NCBI RefSeq assembly: GCF_000002235.5
Contig: NW_022145544.1
Location: 1,094,501-1,158,500 of the forward strand
Length of the DNA: 64,000 nt
DNA from: Strongylocentrotus purpuratus
Lineage: Eukaryota; Echinodermata; Echinoidea; Camarodonta; Strongylocentrotidae
Direction: 5' to 3'
This document shows, piece after piece, positions 12,401-24,895 of the stretch (positions are counted from its first letter, which is position 1; every line of letters begins with the position of its first letter). The position numbers and the translations under genes are program-made. A model generated the notes under the pieces. That model did not search any database. It was not told the DNA's origin and worked only from the letters and a program-made list of their open reading frames with translations.

Positions 12401-13898
12401 CGATTGTTCTCAAACCCGACTGGGATCTCATGCTCGGACCAGGAATACACATGAAAAAATAGCGGAAATGATGGCGCCCCGGATGAGGGTAAATATTCCC
12501 TTGTCATACTCGTCGAGACAGCGAAGGGGGAGGGGGACTGACTTTAGTCTTTTGGTACCAGTTGAGATCCTACTTCAGTCCCGGATTATACGCTCTTCTT
12601 GAGAAATACAACAGTAGCACCCAAATCAGACCGATATCTACAGCGACAGAGAGAGAGAGAGAGAGATGTCTGAATTCTTGGACGTTGAAAAGGAAGAGAA
12701 TAATCTGGCATGCTCGGTCTGTCAGGACAAAAGAGAAAGATCAATTGATTTTTTTTCTTACTTCAGTATACCCAATTTATTTTTGAGATGTCCATGTACT
12801 TTCATTCACTATGATTTAGAAAGTGTTTTCTCCAAATTTATTTGCAAAAACTAAAAAAAGCAATATATTATTCAGAAAAGATTGTCACAGGCATATTTAA
12901 ATATCATAAGAGTGTAAATCACATTTTACACATTTTGGAACCGAATTTAATGAAGAAGGCTAATATAAAGTTCCCTCTTTAAAAAATGCCTTTGCTGCTT
13001 TAGCTGTAGAATAATAATTGTTTAAGTTGTCTCAAAATGTCTCGAACTGTCTTCATTATTCCTTTCCATGGTGGTTTGGATGAACAGGTACAATATTTAG
13101 GTGAAAGTGTAGTAGAGCTGAACATTGATACAGGCAAGTATTATTATCTTATAAGAATGCATTGATCCTCCTCGTACCTATCGCAGTCCTCGGTCATCTT
13201 CTTGAGATCAAAGGATTCAAACAGCTTTTCCAAATGATACAGACCTTTTGCGTGTTTTAAGGAAAATTTCGGAGGTTGCATTGAAGATTATCATGATTAT
13301 AAGAAAAGTGATACAGAAACCGGAGACAATTTTTTTTTTAATGAGGTCTTAGTGGGTATAAATCGAAATGGTTATATTAAATATCTTTTTAGAGGTTTGC
13401 AGAATATATTATTTAAAATAACTTTGAATGGCTCCTCGTTCGTTCCCAGCATTCGTGTATTTGTGTTTGACTATATAGAATTGAAGTCATGAGGTCGTAT
13501 AATGACCTATACCAGACGAGACGCCTTCATGGTATAGTATACCTCCCCACTCGCCATAATAAATACTTCTTTACAAATGTTTTCTTTGGAGTATGCTCCC
13601 TCATGAAAGATATATTCATGTTGCATGCTCGCAGAAGGTATACGAATGTTCCCTCTAGATGGCGTGGCCCTGGGTACATTAACCTTGAGTTTCTCGACCC
13701 TGCTCATGAACAAAAGAATGCTTCGACCTTTTGAAACTTTCTCCCTGAGATGGTTTCGAGAGCAAGAGAAACGGATTGCTGTTTTCTTCCTCAGGATTCT
13801 GGGTGTAATAAGGGGAAATGTTTGGTGAGGGTAAATTTTTAAAAAGGGTGAGGAACTGAAGATAGGAAAAAGAGAAAGGTAGAGTGGGAAAGTTGTAA

Positions 13899-13936
<38 letters not shown>

Positions 13937-16770
13937 GGGTTGGTAAAGGAGAAAAAAATGGTAATAAGAACATTTTTAACAACGTATTTGTAAAAAGGTG
14001 TAAGGTTAATTGTTGTAGAAAGTATAAAAATATTTTGTTAATGATATTCTGGAGCATTACTTAATTCAGTCTTGAAATCAGTCGAATAACAATTTCTAAA
14101 ACATAAGATTTTCTAGCCTGTAGCAAGTCATTTGAAAGTTTGAAAAGGAGAGGAGTGTCCATCGTATTGAATTTAGGCCCACAGCTGATGCTAAAATCAT
14201 CAAGAAGTTAACCACGTCATGTAGTCCCAGTCGCGTCATTCGGTGTTGATGATCTCACCGCTAAACCCCTTGCTTTAGTCCCACTAGGTTCATTTTGGTG
14301 ATGGATCGACGCATCTGTTTTGACCAAAGTTTACTGTACCACCACAGCTCCCAACAACAACAGCACTGTGGGGGGAAAGTAACTACTTTCTGTCGCCTAG
14401 ACGGGTGAAACGAGGAGGCATAAGAACCCTCTCAGGGTGCACGAACTCTTTTTCAAACCAGGAATATAATTTACGGAGGTATATCCCATCAGCATTTTCA
14501 CTTTACTTCTTTAGGCGATGGAATGTAAAACTTCCATTTTGTTCTCATAACTCACGGGAATTGTGATGAAAAGGATACAAAGAAAAGAAAAATAAGGTGA
14601 TTGAGCAGAATAATGAAATACGAATAAAACGCGAAATAAAAAGATAACTGAAAATGAACAGAGTATATTCGCGGACGTTGGGGACCAAACTTTTTGTTGT
14701 TGTAATCGTCGTCATATGAACGTTTTAAAATGTACGCGTCATAAGGAAAATATCTACATAATAAAAGTGATAGCTAATTAGCTACACCTATACTACCCCC
14801 ATGTTTTAAGTAGAAAATTAAATCGGAAATATCGTTGCGTTTTACAAAAAAAAAATCGTACTGCATTGAATGCGTTGATCCTTCGTTTGTTATGGTCAAA
14901 CGTTCTTACATCGTCACAGGATACTTGACATATATTTTCAGGGGGCAATCACCTATACTCTCAACTCCAGATTTTAACCCAGGACACCCATACTCTCAAT
15001 CATGCATGCCATCATTCTGCTATCCGACCTTAATTACACCTATTCCGATCCACCACCATTCCTTCACTTCCAAATCACGGGCTTTAATTGGGCCCCAATT
15101 ACAATAAGTTCTATTTACCCCCTTTTCCTCTTATCCCTCGCGTTGATCCCAAGGCCTTTGTGAACTTGAGAGAAATCCCCATTCATCGATGAGGGGTTTG
15201 TCGGTACCCCTTTTGTTGACCCGCTTTGGACTCCCCAATCATCTTTTATTCATAGGCGGGAACGAGAAGTACGGGGTTCTTTCTCTGCGCGCCCGACTGG
15301 CCAAGTAGTTACCTCTAGACCTCATTATAGTGTGTTAATGAGTCCGTTAGAAGGGCCTTTTGAAGATGCCCTCCTTTTAATGGAACGAGGAACCCGTACA
15401 TGTTGTTTCTCTACAGAATAACATGGGTGATAGCGGTGTAAGTTGAGAAGGGATATTCATTGGCAGGGATAGGCAAAACAGTTCTCAATTTCTGTTTGCC
15501 AGGCTATCTACTTAAATACGATGATATTCGTTACTCTCTTGCAATGTACAAATATTCTTGAATGTGATGACTGAGATTTTATCCTCATTGGCTTCTGTGA
15601 TAACGATATTTAAAAAAACAACAACACACATCTTGGTTTAAAATCAAAAGACGTCATAAACATGGATTTAAAAGATTTTATGCAAATTTATGAAGTAAAC
15701 AAAATGAAATATTGTAGATTTTCGTTGGAGCAAACCTTGTATCATTTTCTAGGTTATATTTACTTATGACTGAGAATGACATTTATCTATCTTGCCTAGC
15801 AAATTTCTAATGGAGAGATAATGTTACCCCCTTGAAGATTAAGATCACTGATTAGGAGTATTTGTGTTTGCCTGTAAACATAACTTCACGATTGATCTAT
15901 ATATATATATATTGTAATTTCACGTGTAAACGGTGTGATGTAGTTTAATTGTGATTTTTTTTTTCATACTTAACAATTATTCTGCAATAGTCAAACATGT
16001 CATTGCTACTTAAACATGTATAAATTGTTACAAAATCCTGATTTATAACATTCAATCATTCTAAATGTGTCAAATGTTATAAATTATTTCTTGATTTAAA
16101 AACTGTAAGTCTATCTGTTTCTTTCTTTCTTTCTTTTTTCCCCTATTTTTTTAAAAAGTGAAATAGAATCATACTAAGATCACGAATGGGCGTGACCAAA
16201 CTTGTGGATTTCACAAAGACATTTATTTGTTTCATGATTATCAAACGTGGTCATGCCAAGCTAAGGTCGAAATTTGACTGTTATTCTTGAATTGACTTTT
16301 GTCGTCTCACAAGAACCAAATTTGTAAACACAAGCATACGTTTTGCATGTGTGCATGCACTGATTAAATTGGCTGTCATTTAGAAGCAAAAAGACAGACA
16401 ACTTGTTTGTATTTCCTATGGCGCTGTTCTCTGTTTCCATATGTCCATTGTCTAGCAGCAGTCGAAGTAAAAGAAAAAAAAAAGACGGGGAAAATAATAT
16501 GAGCGACGGGGGAAAGGGAAAAACGATAAAAGGAATAGAACTATGGCTATTATTTAAGAAAAAGCATATATTCGTTTGTCGAATGGTTTTCTTGAGTTTT
16601 CTTTATCGACGTCCAAAGGCGTCGACTAGAGGGAGACCCGGTGACCAGACCTTCATCCAGATGACTTAAACATCAGAAATTGGACGTGAAGATTTAAAGA
16701 GGCAGACACAAAAAATAGTGAAAGAAAAATGAAGGCAATATGACAGAATGGCAAAGAAAATAGAAAGAAA
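9460..16770. other. Gene-free stretch with scattered non-repetitive islands
   Basis: No coding sequence supported. GA tracts lie at 12650-12666 and 13902-13934. Repeat-poor, GC-richer islands at 10.36-10.57, 11.03-11.17, 14.19-14.42 and 15.12-15.44 kb might be conserved noncoding elements. Confidence 0.5.
10360..10570. promoter_or_regulatory. Candidate distal regulatory patch
   Basis: CpG-rich relative to its flanks, with TTGGCGCCAA (10368-10377, E2F-like palindrome), CCCCGATCGCGGGG, and ATATGCATAAATTATCAG (10415-10432: POU/homeodomain octamer-like followed by a GATA site on the other strand). The same TTGGCGCCAA palindrome also occurs at 267-276. No gene was recognised nearby. Confidence 0.22.
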
Positions 16771-16776
16771 GCGATC

Positions 16777-16799
16777 GAGAGACAGAGAGAGAGATAGAT

Positions 16800-16835
<36 letters not shown>
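16777..16835. repeat. GA microsatellite
   Basis: GA repeats with GATA interruptions. Confidence 0.95.
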
Positions 16836-16841
<6 letters not shown>

Positions 16842-18594
16842 GCTCACTCAGGGCTCATTGTTTATGCCAATCATTCAAACTTAACATCTTTTTGTCATTA
16901 AAGATCCATTATTACTTTCACTTGCATTGTTTCGTCTAATCCACCCACCAACTGGTTTCATTTATCGGGAGAAAGCAGTTTATTTAAAGAATTATTGATG
17001 GTTTAAAATATGAACGATTCACTACAAATTTCTGACGTGGATTACAAATTTTTGGATTACATGAGCACTTTTAAGCACAGTATGATACATAGGTGATCGC
17101 ATTATAATCCAACACTCGATCCCGAAAGCATTCAGTCAAGTCAACAATTAAAACTGATCGCAGTTTGTGAAAGAAAGACAGATTCATACTTCGACGTAAG
17201 TTTCTTTCTCTTTTGATTGATTAGTTTAATTGAATAAAAAATAAATACAAACAACGTGATCGTTAAACACATTCACATTTAGCAGTGCAGTCAAGTATTA
17301 GCTGAGAATTAAACGCACATTTACACATATATCAAACTCATTTATGAGTGGATCATGATATTAAAAAAAAACTGAGAGGGTGAGTCAATAGGAAAAGGAA
17401 AATCAACATGATATGTTTGATTCCGGCGGTAAATGAACTGGAATGTTGATAATGTCTCTTTAAGTAAGTCAAGTTTCCAAGCGTTCTTGATTGACGGTCA
17501 AGAGCGGTAGACTTCTCGTCTACTTCATCTAGCCAGTCATGCCAGTTGTGCCAATGTATCGTGCTCCTGCTGCATATCATAGGTCTCTGAGGCTCTATCC
17601 AAGTCAGCTATGGCGGTCAAAGGTCAATCATATACCGTCCTTAAAATATGGGAGTTATAGAGCTGCTATGGTTTAATAAGAAACTTGTCAGATTGAATGC
17701 GCAATTTTGAATCACTGATGGACACCTATCTCCTCCCCAAACAAACACACCAATGTCGGCTCAGCTAATTCCCTGGTAGAAAAATGCCCCCTCCCTACTG
17801 TCTGAGTGGAGGGGGTGCACACGTTGTGCGCATGTTTAAAATCCAATGCTTACTGTAATATAGCTATGAAAACGCTTTACATATACTTTATTTTTAAGGC
17901 GTTATAAACTTTTTCTGATCGTCATTGTGTTAATTATTGAGGAAAAAAAGAGTTTACCTTCTACGATAATGATTGATGCTCTGATTATTTATGCTACCTT
18001 TAATTTCATATATTGAGATAATGATTTTTGGTATAATTCCAGATCCCACGAAAAATTCACATACTCCTTTTCAAATACAAAGCAAACAAATTGCATAATT
18101 AAATTGTTTCAGTTTCATAACTTTAAAAGAAAATTACGTTCCCAGCTTGAGATTGGACATAAGTTCCATTGAAAACGCAAAACAAGTCAACATCTTTCAA
18201 AAATATGTTCTTGGTAAACACACGCTCAAATGTTCCCCCTGTTGTTTTGACCTTATCTTTGTCTGACTAAATGACCTGTGATTTGTTTAGATAAATGACT
18301 ACAAGTTGTCCCGCTAGTCAAAAAAAAAAAAAAAAAAATGAGATGAAGTTATCATGTTTTGTCATTCATTGTCGTTTTCTGGTCAAATATACATGAAGAC
18401 ACGTCATGATAGTCACGATGCACAATCTATTGGATTGGTTTTGGATATCATCGGAGAACAAATATTGTTGTCGCGAGGGCACGCAAATCCACCCGGTCTG
18501 TCTGGGATAGTTTCATGATTATTTATATGCGATAAACAGCTGTCAATTGGTTTGTAGGCCAAGGCAGAACAGAAGAAGCAAAAAAACTAGGTAC

Positions 18595-18595
<1 letters not shown>

Positions 18596-18634
<39 letters not shown>
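18596..18634. repeat. Pure (GA)n microsatellite
   Basis: About 19 uninterrupted GA units. Confidence 0.95.
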
Positions 18635-18637
<3 letters not shown>

Positions 18638-19828
18638 AAATAATAAACGTTTAGTAAAGGAGAACTTTTAATGTCGTTTTAAGCAGGGGAGCAATTTTCA
18701 ATAGGATTTCATACCATCTTCGCCACATATAAGTAGCTTGACTGATGCTCTATTAAAAGTGTTCTTTATATAGATCATACAACATTCATTGATATTCATA
18801 ATGTATGTAGGGTATTGATCATTCGTTCTGTTCTCCCATGTTTTGAAAAATATGACTGTGGTTGGCAACGGCAAAATCGATCATAATAAAAGGAATACAC
18901 TTAAAGCCATGAACAAGCAAAGTCTATATGCATTGATGATCTATCCATATTTTTCTTTCTGGAGCCAATTTTGATATTTTTCTATTGGCATGACTACAGA
19001 CTTACTCTTCAACTCATCTTTGAACATTATCGTTTCGGAAAAGCATCATTGAAATGTTTGGTGAAAATGATCCCATTAGCTAAAAACCTGATGAATAAAT
19101 CAGCGTGTTAACTTCTAATGCTATACTTAGCTCAAAGTTTCTCTTGATGATCAAAAGCCTTCCTGGCGTGACGATAATGAAAGAAGATGTTAATTAAAAG
19201 TACATAAAAAATTACCAAAATACTCTGTCACCATGGGCTATGAAATAAACAGTATAAATTATTTAAATGAATTGGTAAAAGTAGAAGTAAAATAAAAAGT
19301 TTCCTCCAACAATGTTCACGCGTTTCAGAAAAGAATCGAACAACTAAACCGCAACTTTTCTCGAGTGTTTTCTTATCTTTAATGTTTGCTCATATAAGTG
19401 CGATTAACCTATATGCTTCATGCGTGTTTACTGTACATGTTTTAAGTAAACATAGCATAACGACCTCTAAAGTGATAATCGTTTTATGAGTATGAGTGTG
19501 CATATTTCTTCACCGCAAACATGTAATTACAACATTAGTTACTTTTAGTACCCCCCCCCCCCCCTAACTCGGATAAAATCGGGAGTGAAGTTGGACCACC
19601 ACTGGCGAATTACCACACCTAGGAGAGCCTGTAAAACGAAAAGGGGAAAAGTTTGTCCGAATATTAAAAAACAAAATGTCGTAAATGCCAACTGCGAACA
19701 ATTGGCATGATTGCACCAGCTTTTTACAGTGATCAGACGACGCCAACCATTTGCTACTAATGGCTGCCATTTTCATTTGACATGTTGCAACCACGTGAGG
19801 CTTTTATATTCTTTTTTTTTCATATGTG

Positions 19829-19875
19829 CCCCCCCCCCCCCTCTCTCTCTTTCCCTCTCTCTCTCTTCTTTCTTT
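19829..19875. repeat. C13 run followed by CT tract
   Basis: C homopolymer 19829-19841 running directly into CTCTCTCT with TTT interruptions. Confidence 0.95.
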
Positions 19876-20377
19876 CAAAGTAACGAATGACCCCATCAAT
19901 CAAAATACTTTGTCTACCTGTCTCTCGTGTTAGTCTTTTCGGCTACTCCTCGTCTCCTTTCAAACACGCGATATAATATACCAGCCTTTTATTTTCCACA
20001 TTCAATCCCTCTCACGAGTCTTTATTCTTTTATGAGGTGGAATGCCTTTATTCAAAACCTTGCTCGCCGTGATATCTGCTCGTAATAATTACTACTCTAA
20101 CTCTGGGTTTTCTGGACCAGCATTTATAAACGGCATCGTTTCAACCATATTTTTTATCTGGTGCCTCGGGCAAACGTGGAGTAGAAGTATTGAAAAAAAA
20201 CTCTGTAGAAATATTGTCATTTACGACGTACATCAACACAATGTTATATAAATGAGAATGTAAGCTTGATTGAATGTTCATGTGACATTCTGAGTATCAC
20301 CGTATATTGCTTTTTAATAATTCCGTTTGAGATGATAAGGAAATCAAAAGGGAGGAGGGGTGAGGACAGGGAGAGCG

Positions 20378-20434
20378 AGAAAGCAAGAGAGCGAGAGAGA
20401 GAGAGAGAGAGAGAGATTGGGTGGGGGGGGGGGG
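20378..20434. repeat. GA tract followed by G12 run
   Basis: (GA)n, then TTGGGT and a G homopolymer (20423-20434). Confidence 0.95.
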
Positions 20435-21077
20435 TAAACATATTGTTAGGAGGTGTATCCTTGCGGGGTCGTCCATTATTATTCTTGAGGTCGTTGTCCT
20501 GGAGAAGAACAACATGAATAGAAAAATATTGACACAATCATTCCGTGAAAATAATGAAATTAGTTTAAAAGTAAAAAATGTATAGCACTTTTTCAAAATG
20601 ACAACACTGTTATATGTAAGTCCATGGTTGCATGATGTGCTTGCCGACGAAAAGCTATATGAGCGATGTACACAAGTTGAAACGTCAGTCACAACGCAAA
20701 ATCGACTTTAAACCAACTCCATACCGATTGCATGAGAGTACTTTTGTTTTTTTTAATTTGTTGTATTTCTCCAAACAGAAGTAGTACAAATATAAACCAA
20801 AGTAAAACTAAATTACATCATTCAGAAAATAAATCATTTTCAAGTCAAAACTAAATTCGTACATTTTTCTTTATCATCCAGAACAGAATACAGAAAAACA
20901 ATATTCAAAATATACATACTAAATCTTTTTCTCTTCATTAAAATCAAATTTAAAAAAAATGTTATGTTCATAAAATAATAATTATCTTTGAATTAAACAT
21001 AGTATTACCTCTGAAGACAGATAATTATAACAACAACAATAGAAAATGTAATGTAATAAAAATGTATATTATAGGTC

Positions 21078-21208
21078 TGGCCCCGTCTTACAAAGAGTTG
21101 CGATTGATCCAAATCGATTTCAAGTCCTCCAATCAATCGCAAGTTGCAGTCTCCTATCTCTTATGTACATAGTTGCGATTGATAGCAACTTTTTGTAAGA
21201 CGGGGCCC
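21078..21208. mobile_element. Palindromic MITE-like element with terminal inverted repeats (131 bp)
   Basis: The left end GGCCCCGTCTTACAAAGAGT and the right end, whose complement begins GGGCCCCGTCTTACAAAAAG, form terminal inverted repeats extending about 30 bp inward with few mismatches. AGGTC flanks both sides (21073-21077 and 21209-21213), a likely 5-bp target duplication (4-5 bp depending on how the ends are drawn). There is no coding capacity, so it would need a transposase in trans. The transposon superfamily cannot be set from this copy alone. Confidence 0.7.
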
Positions 21209-21261
21209 AGGTCATACTGATGTCGGTCTCGTTGGTGTGACTGAGTTAACAGTCCGTCGCT

Positions 21262-21344
21262 GTTTTCACGAAGTGACGGTAGTGAAAAAAAATTGCATTC
21301 ACTTTGCGTTACGATTTTCCTCGCTACCGTCACTTCGTGAAAAC
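21262..21344. repeat. Inverted repeat with perfect 21-bp arms
   Basis: Arms 21262-21282 and 21324-21344 are exact reverse complements (core TTTTCACGAAGTGACGGTA), separated by 41 bp, with weaker pairing continuing outward. It lies 53 bp right of the MITE-like element and is possibly a separate small fold-back transposon. Confidence 0.65.
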
Positions 21345-21368
21345 AAGGACGAGTCCTTGCCATAATAT

Positions 21369-21478
21369 GGACTTTTAGATTTGCACAACGACAACGTGGA
21401 TTGCTACGCTCGACGTCCTTTTAATGCACTGCCTTGAACGGGCGTCACACGTATCAGTCCACGCAAATCTAAAAGTCC
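21369..21478. repeat. Fold-back element with perfect 16-bp terminal inverted repeats (110 bp)
   Basis: GGACTTTTAGATTTGC at 21369-21384 and its exact complement at 21463-21478. Pairing continues inward imperfectly (CGTGGATTGCTACG against the complement of CGTATCAGTCCACG). It looks like a third small palindromic element in a 400-bp cluster. No clear target duplication. Confidence 0.6.
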
Positions 21479-21499
21479 CTAATTTTACTCAGGTTCTCA

Positions 21500-21560
21500 C
21501 CCCCCCCCCTTATTCCTCTCTCTCTCTCTCTCTCTCTCTCTCCCTTTCTCCCTCTCATTC
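21500..21560. repeat. C10 run followed by CT tract
   Basis: C homopolymer 21500-21509, TTATTC, then (CT)n. It starts about 20 bp after the 110-bp fold-back element. Confidence 0.95.
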
Positions 21561-22471
21561 TTTGCAAAAACACCTATGCTTGTTCTGGTTATGTACATGT
21601 AAAATGAAATGTGAAAATGCTTATTTCATGAACGTTTAGTTTTCATGTGATTTTTAAGTCACCGTTCTCTCAGTCACACAGACATTGTAGCATTCACCCA
21701 ACCGTTTTCAAAACAGCGATCCATTTGCTATATTAATTTCCTCGAAATCTCATAAATAAATTGTCTCATTAAATAAAGTAGGCAAACAGAAATGATTGTA
21801 TATCATTTGTTATCAGAATGAAAAATAATGATACTCAATTACAATTTATAAAGATTTTCAATGTGGTGTTGATGTGAATACAAACAACAGGTATCGTGGA
21901 AGTGGTTATAAAGGTTTGTAGACTTTTGTGGTTATTTGGCTTTGTGGCTTTTCTTAATAAAGGGTTCGAAACAGGAATATATATATGTAATATTCAAGAG
22001 AACAATAAAGTGTTGCCATAATGCATTATTTAGTTCTCATCTATCATAACCACTACTGGACTGCTAATAAGCCGCATATTACAATCATACAATGATATTC
22101 GTTACTTTACTTCGTCCCGTTTAGATCATTGATCATAATCAACGAGATTTAATTCAGGGTACCTTTGTAGGTATGCATTAGGCGTATACGAGGCGGAGGG
22201 AGGGTGGTGAAGATTTTAAACACCTCAATACTCATTACACATCCAAAACAGTGAAATCTCGATAAGATCAGTTTATCATTTCTTGTAAAGAACACATCAA
22301 GTTATATTAAACGCGTGATAATTAAACAATATCATTACTATTGGTGAAAATGTATTTTACACTCAATCCCATATTGCCCACTGATTTGTGGAAAACAAAT
22401 CATAGACAATAGTGAATGGCGCAACACCGAGTAACATCATACCATGCATTGTGTTAGCATGGACTTGTGAT

Positions 22472-22475
<4 letters not shown>

Positions 22476-22525
<50 letters not shown>
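22476..22525. repeat. Pure (GA)25 microsatellite
   Basis: One of the longest uninterrupted dinucleotide runs in the window. Confidence 0.97.
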
Positions 22526-22528
<3 letters not shown>

Positions 22529-23120
22529 TAAATGTTGGTCGACATGAGAAATAGTGAACATTGAAATCATATTATACACAGCGGTAATTTGAGTACAGGA
22601 GGCTAGCTAAACCAATTAATATTCATGGCTAGGTTCTACTCAAGGAACCATTGTTTGTCGTCAGTTGTCGGACTCTTATATTTCAACCTTTGTTCACAAT
22701 AATTCATATTGAAATGTTTAAATTCTCGTCATGCAAAACAGGACAAGCTTTAATTTTGTTGGTTGTTGTTTTTTCTTCAAAAAGAATTTATCATATAATA
22801 ACTAGGAAGGAAATATTGAACCATAACCTTGTGTAAATGAAAATGCCTCATCCATATTGTCTGGGACTAACTGAACATTAATCATTCAGTTATGTTACCT
22901 CATTATGAGAGAAATTAACATTATAGGGGTGATTTTTCCCTTTCGGACACCCTCGATGCTACGCCTCAAAATGTTATGAGCCAGGTTTCTGAACATCAAA
23001 GTTGTGCTAGGAACCCCCATCCAGCTTAGATTCTTGTCACTAGAGGGGTCGTATTACCCGAGCTCCGATCGACGCCGAGTCGACACCACGGCAGGCCAAT
23101 GACCCGACGGTGAATCAACG

Positions 23121-23121
<1 letters not shown>

Positions 23122-23163
<42 letters not shown>

Positions 23164-23181
23164 GGGAGAGGAGAGAGAGAG

Positions 23182-23212
<31 letters not shown>
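23122..23212. repeat. Compound GA tract
   Basis: Two (GA)n blocks separated by GGGAGGGTGGGAGAGG and an A9 run. Confidence 0.95.
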
Positions 23213-24044
23213 TTATTGAGATGGATGTGTTGTGAGAAATCTGCACGAATCATGAGAGAGCAAGGCAAGACACCTGAATGTTGTCATCTAAACCTGCTTC
23301 TTTATATGTACACGAAAATCATCAGTTGAGCTGAGCGCAGGAGTCAACGGCAGTCACACGATTGAGATGAGCACACTCTTTTCTTCATTAATTTAATTTC
23401 ATCCTGAAGACATGAATTAGTTCGTTGGTTAAAATGCAATAATTTTTTTATTATTATTTGTGCTTTGACCATGATCAAAATACTAAGCAACTCTCTCTCA
23501 TTTTTCATGTATTTGTATGTTCATCTATATGCGGGGCTGCATTGTCAGTTAGAAGACTACCGTCGATATAAAGGGCCTTGTTTCTACCAAAAAAAATTAG
23601 GCTCACGTTATATGCATGAAGATTCAAATAAACAGAAAATACATCCCATTTTCAAGTATACAGGGAAAAGATCATCGCCTTTCACCACAATGTCTATTAT
23701 TCTCATTTTCATTATTTCCCCTCGTAAAACATGAGTGCATCTTAAATATTTGAGTGTGAAAAGTAATGTTCGTTCTGATGTTCTATCAGACACACCCCTA
23801 TCTGATGGATGATCCTCATTGGAAAAAAATATGATAATGGCAGTGGTGTATCCAGTATCGGGTAGCTAGCACACACCACCCCCTCCCTGTGAAGGCCAAT
23901 GTAAGAAACAAAAATCAATAAAACGTGAAACTGATATTCATGCTGTGGGGCTGTCAATTTATAAAAACCCCTTCCCATCAAAAACAAATCTTAATACGCA
24001 TTAACTAGGCAACATGTTGTAGCATGCTGGCTATACAGATGATA

Positions 24045-24132
24045 GTGGAAATCCAGTATGAAATGATAATGTATAAGATAAGACGATTGTGGAAATCCAG
24101 CATGTGATGATCATGAATTATAAGATAAAACC
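24045..24132. repeat. Tandem duplication, 44-bp period, two copies
   Basis: GTGGAAATCCAG recurs at 24045 and 24089, followed in both copies by ATG, GATGAT-like and TATAAGATAA segments. Confidence 0.75.
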
Positions 24133-24284
24133 GAACATATTCTCTATTTAATGAAAAGCAAACAAACAAACAAAAAATATTTTTTATTTGTTATTTCTTA
24201 AACCATAAGCTTTTTACCCGATGTTTATATCCAACACGTTTTTCGCATATGTTTGAACGACTCAAACTCGGTATATCTATATAT

Positions 24285-24500
24285 CCATGACGTAGTGAGC
24301 TCTAGCAATCAATGATTCTTTAACGTCATCTTAAGGGATTAGAGACAAGCCATTTCTAATCGATAGAAGGTGGCGTCGAATGGAGTCCCCGTTATCTTCA
24401 AGTCGGTGACTTAATTACGATAAAAGCTGATTAAAAGCAAGTTCGATAAAAACGCTAAACACGCCAAATTGTTCGTCCATGAAACGAGACAGATTCTTGT
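24285..24500. promoter_or_regulatory. Candidate upstream enhancer (Otx/GATA/homeodomain motifs)
   Basis: Dense motifs in about 200 bp: GGATTA (24336-24341, Otx-type), AATCGATAG (24358-24366), TTATCT (24392-24397, GATA), CTTAATTAC (24410-24418, homeodomain), CGATAAAAG and CGATAAAAACG (GATA- or Cdx/Hox-like). No repeats inside. It lies about 7.5 kb upstream of smad6, whose control by it is only a guess. Confidence 0.28.
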
Positions 24501-24871
24501 GTTTTTATGCATAACAGATTAGTGCATTATTTTGGCGGTTAGACTATTTTCACAGTGTTTATGCATACTTTTATTTAACAAGTAGTGTTACCTACTCAAA
24601 GAATATTTAAACTTATTTTCGTGTATAAAGAATAGGAAAATTGCCATATTTGTATTCATTTTTTCATATGTAACCAGCACTGATCATGTTGATTGGGGAT
24701 GCGAAGACAGTATGGTAGTATATAATATTATATATTAAAGCAAATTGAATAAATTAATGGAATCAAGAGTAAAATAACAGCAAGGGTCGTATAGTGTAAG
24801 GCTATATGGGGGGGGGGGGGGCACCGGTATAGTAAGGATGGAGGTGTGCTTTTCACTGAGGTTTCATGCCA

Positions 24872-24895
24872 AATAATCATTCCTTAATGATTATT
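24872..24895. repeat. Short hairpin: perfect 10-bp arms, 4-nt loop
   Basis: AATAATCATT, CCTT, AATGATTATT. It lies 50 bp after the G14 run. The arms contain homeodomain-like ATTA cores. It may be chance in AT-rich DNA. Confidence 0.6.

Larger units (their letters stand above)
16840..21070. other. Gene-free stretch
   Basis: Contains a poly-A run near 18320-18339, the GA tract at 18596, C14 (19551-19564), C13 plus CT (19829-19875) and GA plus G12 (20378-20434). No gene seen. Confidence 0.55.

Noticed and set aside
14518-14540. TGGAATGTAAA matches the 5' end of miR-1.
   Set aside because: The match stops after 11 bases and the upstream sequence does not give a precursor hairpin with a miR-1-like star arm.
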